This document shows, one piece after another, positions 62,007 through 64,000 of a DNA stretch of 64,000 nucleotides (position 1 is its first letter; every line of letters begins with the position of its first letter). The translations under genes and the position numbers were made by a program. The notes beneath the pieces were generated by a model. That model did no database searches and was not told the DNA's origin. It worked only from the letters and a program-made list of their open reading frames with translations. Location: NCBI GenBank assembly GCA_024114885.1, contig CP099424.1, positions 2,480,001-2,544,000 on the forward strand, in the 5' to 3' direction. The stretch comes from Septoria linicola (Eukaryota > Ascomycota > Dothideomycetes > Mycosphaerellales > Mycosphaerellaceae).

Positions 62007-63638
62007 ATGTCCAACTACGAGGGACTCAACGGAGCTCAGCTCAGGGCGGAGCTCAAGTTGCGTGGCTTGCATCATACTAGCGTTCTCAAGACCCTGCGGG
62101 AGCGTTTGATGGCAGATGACGCTGCAAAGGAGCAGGCTGCCAAGGAGCAGGCGGCTAAGGAGGCCGAGAAGCAGGCTCTTGCCGATGATGGCGAAGAGCT
62201 CGAAGAGGTCGAAGACGACGAAGACGATGAGGACGACAGTGCGGCAGAGTCGGCCAATACCTCTGAAGGCGAGGGCAAACTCAACAACAGCGATGATGAG
62301 GATGAGATCGCAGCAGCTGTTGCCGTCGAGGTCAAGAAGGAGGTCAAAGAGACTGCTCCTCCAGCAGGAACTCCAATCAGCCGCAAGCGCACCTCCGAGG
62401 GCAAGCAGGAGATCTCCAGCAAGCGTCAGAAGAGCGCAAGAGAAGACTCTAATGCCTTCGCCTCCCAGATGGTGGCAATGGCAGCCCAGCGTGCTGGCGG
62501 TCAGTCGACGCCATCCAAAGCCATGATGAAGAAGAGGAACAACCTGGTACAGCACGCACCTCTTCCATACCATTTGATGGCTTCACTGACACTTATATTC
62601 CAGTCCAGTCTCCACATCACGACTCCAGCCTCGGTCGGTGGCACAGAGAAGAAGCCTGCCGACGACGACGACGACAACGACAGTTACTGCGATGAGCACG
62701 ATCTCGCCATCACTGAGCTGGGACTTGACAATACGTTCACATTCGCCGAGGTCAAGAATGCCGTTCGTGGCAAGGGTCTCCCCACTCCCCAGTATCGCGA
62801 TTTCATGCTCCGCATCGACCGCGCCCGCCTCGCCTCTGAGGAGGTCAAGACTCCTGCGTCAGAGGAGTCGTCAAAGTCGTTGCGTGCTGCGCTCGCGAAG
62901 GGCACCGCTTCGATGGTCGCAGGTACGTGCTCAACGATTACCACTATTAACATCGCTCTCGCTAATTCCTTTACAGCCAAGCTCAAGGACATCTGCAAGC
63001 AGTTGACCACCAAGATCAAGCCAGAAGGCTGGCAGGCCATCGACAAGGCCTACCTGTTTACCTCATCCGGCGTCACGTCCATTACCAATGTCTTGAAGAC
63101 TTTGCACACTTACAGCGAGCAGACCTCCTTCAGTGGCGCTCAATTCGACGACGTGTTGCTCTGTCTGACCACCATCCGCAAGGCCTTCGCCGCCGGCGCG
63201 GCTCACTACAAGTCGTGCAAACCCGAAGCTGCTCAGAACTGCCAGCAGTCGTACAGTGCGGTCGACAAGTGGTACAACGAGATCGAGGCCATGCCACCAA
63301 AGCCGGCAAAGACCCCAGCAAAGGCGGCTGTCACCACCGCCACTACGCCCACCACCGACCCCGCTGCCTCCAACGTCGAGACTGACGCCTCCGACGACGA
63401 CTCCGACGATGCCGATGACAAGGCCAACATTGCTCGCCTCGAAGTCCAGCTCGCCTTGGCCAAGGTCAAGGCCAAGGCCAAGGCCAAGGCCAAGGCCAAG
63501 AAGTCGAAGAAAGCCAGCAAGGTCGAGAAGGAGGAACTTGTTGTTCCTCCACAAGAGGCCGGTGAGAAGAAGGCCAAGAAGCCCAAGAATAAGAAGGCCA
63601 AGAAGAGCAAGAATGGCGGGGCGGCTCTCGACAACTGA
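62007..63638 (+). CDS. SAP-domain protein, probably chromatin- or nucleic-acid-binding
   Basis: The frame is open from ATG 62007 to TGA 63636-63638, but two in-frame introns are likely: 62547-62603 (57 nt, GTACAG, TTCCAG) and 62923-62976 (54 nt, GTACGT, TTACAG), leaving 506 residues. The N-terminus YEGLNGAQLRAELKLRGLHH with LKTLRERLMADD is a SAP motif, a helix-extended-helix that binds DNA, often scaffold-attachment regions. Acidic (EELEEVEDDEDDEDD) and basic (PISRKRTSEGKQ) stretches follow. The middle part (LDNTFTFAEVKNAVRGKGLP; AKLKDICKQLTTKIKPEGW) looks folded but is not a family I know. The C-terminus is Lys/Ala-rich, with a run of KA repeats and a final highly basic tail. The ATG has a good context (CAAAATGTC). 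Nuclear location is inferred from composition. Confidence 0.75.
   Translation: MSNYEGLNGAQLRAELKLRGLHHTSVLKTLRERLMADDAAKEQAAKEQAAKEAEKQALADDGEELEEVEDDEDDEDDSAAESANTSEGEGKLNNSDDEDEIAAAVAVEVKKEVKETAPPAGTPISRKRTSEGKQEISSKRQKSAREDSNAFASQMVAMAAQRAGGQSTPSKAMMKKRNNLVQHAPLPYHLMASLTLIFQSSLHITTPASVGGTEKKPADDDDDNDSYCDEHDLAITELGLDNTFTFAEVKNAVRGKGLPTPQYRDFMLRIDRARLASEEVKTPASEESSKSLRAALAKGTASMVAGTCSTITTINIALANSFTAKLKDICKQLTTKIKPEGWQAIDKAYLFTSSGVTSITNVLKTLHTYSEQTSFSGAQFDDVLLCLTTIRKAFAAGAAHYKSCKPEAAQNCQQSYSAVDKWYNEIEAMPPKPAKTPAKAAVTTATTPTTDPAASNVETDASDDDSDDADDKANIARLEVQLALAKVKAKAKAKAKAKKSKKASKVEKEELVVPPQEAGEKKAKKPKNKKAKKSKNGGAALDN
63467..63500 (+). repeat. Hexanucleotide repeat encoding Lys-Ala
   Basis: AAGGCC repeated about five to six times inside the SAP-domain gene encodes alternating Lys and Ala in the basic tail. 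Length variation here would stay in frame. Confidence 0.75.
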
Positions 63639-64000
63639 AGGTACAAGGCGCGCTAGGCAGCGTAAGTCTACCTCTGAAAGGTCACACTGCCGTCTGCAGA
63701 CACATTACCCACACTTGGGGCCGGTAACACTCATGTGTGAATGCCTCTACGAAGCACTACCGCTTCAAACATAACGCCAGCAAGTCGCTAGGGCTCAAAT
63801 GACAGTTGAAAATGAAATGAAGTTGCATCACGTACTCCTTGTCCTGTGTTCTCATGTATATTTCCTGTTCTCTCACTGTGCTCTAACCATTGACAGAGAC
63901 AGTCATGCTGCTGTCTGCAGACAGCAGACCGTTGGTTGCGCAAAAGAATCATCGTGGCTCGCAGCACGATGTACGCAAGCTTACCGAAATTGTTGCGCAC
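63639..64000. other. 3' flank of the SAP-domain gene to window end
   Basis: 362 bp containing the 3'UTR and the 20-bp palindrome at 63908-63927. A minus-strand frame entering from the window end (63788-64000) has no recognisable features. Confidence 0.4.
63908..63927. repeat. Perfect 20-bp palindrome
   Basis: CTGCTGTCTG followed immediately by its reverse complement CAGACAGCAG. The same arms with a 2-base spacer occur at 61259-61280, and a shorter GTCTGCAGAC lies at 63692-63701. Confidence 0.9.

Noticed and set aside
1..64000. tRNA genes, rRNA and CRISPR arrays
   Set aside because: No cloverleaf-like sequence with a TTC-type T-loop was recognised by eye, and no regularly spaced direct repeats of CRISPR type exist; a tRNAscan run would be needed to exclude tRNAs fully.

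Overview
The window reads as chromosomal DNA of a filamentous ascomycete. The evidence is short (47-67 nt) GT-AG introns with CTAAC-like branch points, large genes with few introns, fungal-specific families (NST1, DASH subunit DAD4, fungal rhodopsin-like membrane proteins, SCH9-type kinase) and a 4.5 kb repeat saturated with C-to-T/G-to-A change that looks like repeat-induced point mutation (RIP). A Dothideomycete is my best guess from the overall gene style; the sequence does not fix the species.

Layout. 1-5.7 kb: 3' end of an IlvD/Edd-type dehydratase, a phosphotransferase-like gene broken by an in-frame TAG, a NAPE-PLD-like metallo-hydrolase and three uncharacterised genes. 6.2-8.5 kb: a large acidic, probably nuclear protein. 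8.5-11.4 kb: no convincing gene. 11.4-14.1 kb: an acidic hypothetical protein and a Rho2-type GTPase. 14.1-17.8 kb: NST1. 18.2-29.2 kb: DAD4 (leftward) and SLH1 (rightward), a divergent pair whose short shared intergenic region is split by a terminal-inverted-repeat transposon whose genes are destroyed by RIP-like mutation.

29.8-32.5 kb: two tandem BTB-domain paralogues, the second with a frame anomaly. 33.0-39.3 kb: a metabolic group with a second IlvD/Edd dehydratase, a secreted L-amino-acid-oxidase-type flavoprotein and a secreted amidase-signature enzyme. 39.9-48.9 kb: TFIIH subunit TFB2, a Ser/Arg-rich hypothetical protein, a decayed F-box-like gene and a RING/LON-domain protein. 51.5-54.3 kb: an SCH9-type AGC kinase with a C2 domain behind a long 5' region. 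54.9-58.5 kb: a fungal rhodopsin-like membrane protein (five exons, one GC-AG intron) and an O-methyltransferase. 58.5-62.0 kb is nearly gene-free. A SAP-domain protein with three candidate 5'UTR introns closes the window.

Most housekeeping genes act independently in translation quality control (SLH1), kinetochore attachment (DAD4), transcription/repair (TFB2), growth signalling (SCH9, RHO2) and stress response (NST1). The accessory interest lies in the RIP-mutated transposon inside the DAD4/SLH1 promoter region, the dehydratase/oxidase/amidase group and several genes caught in decay. All exon boundaries were inferred by eye from splice consensus, reading phase and family similarity; no alignment or database search was run.
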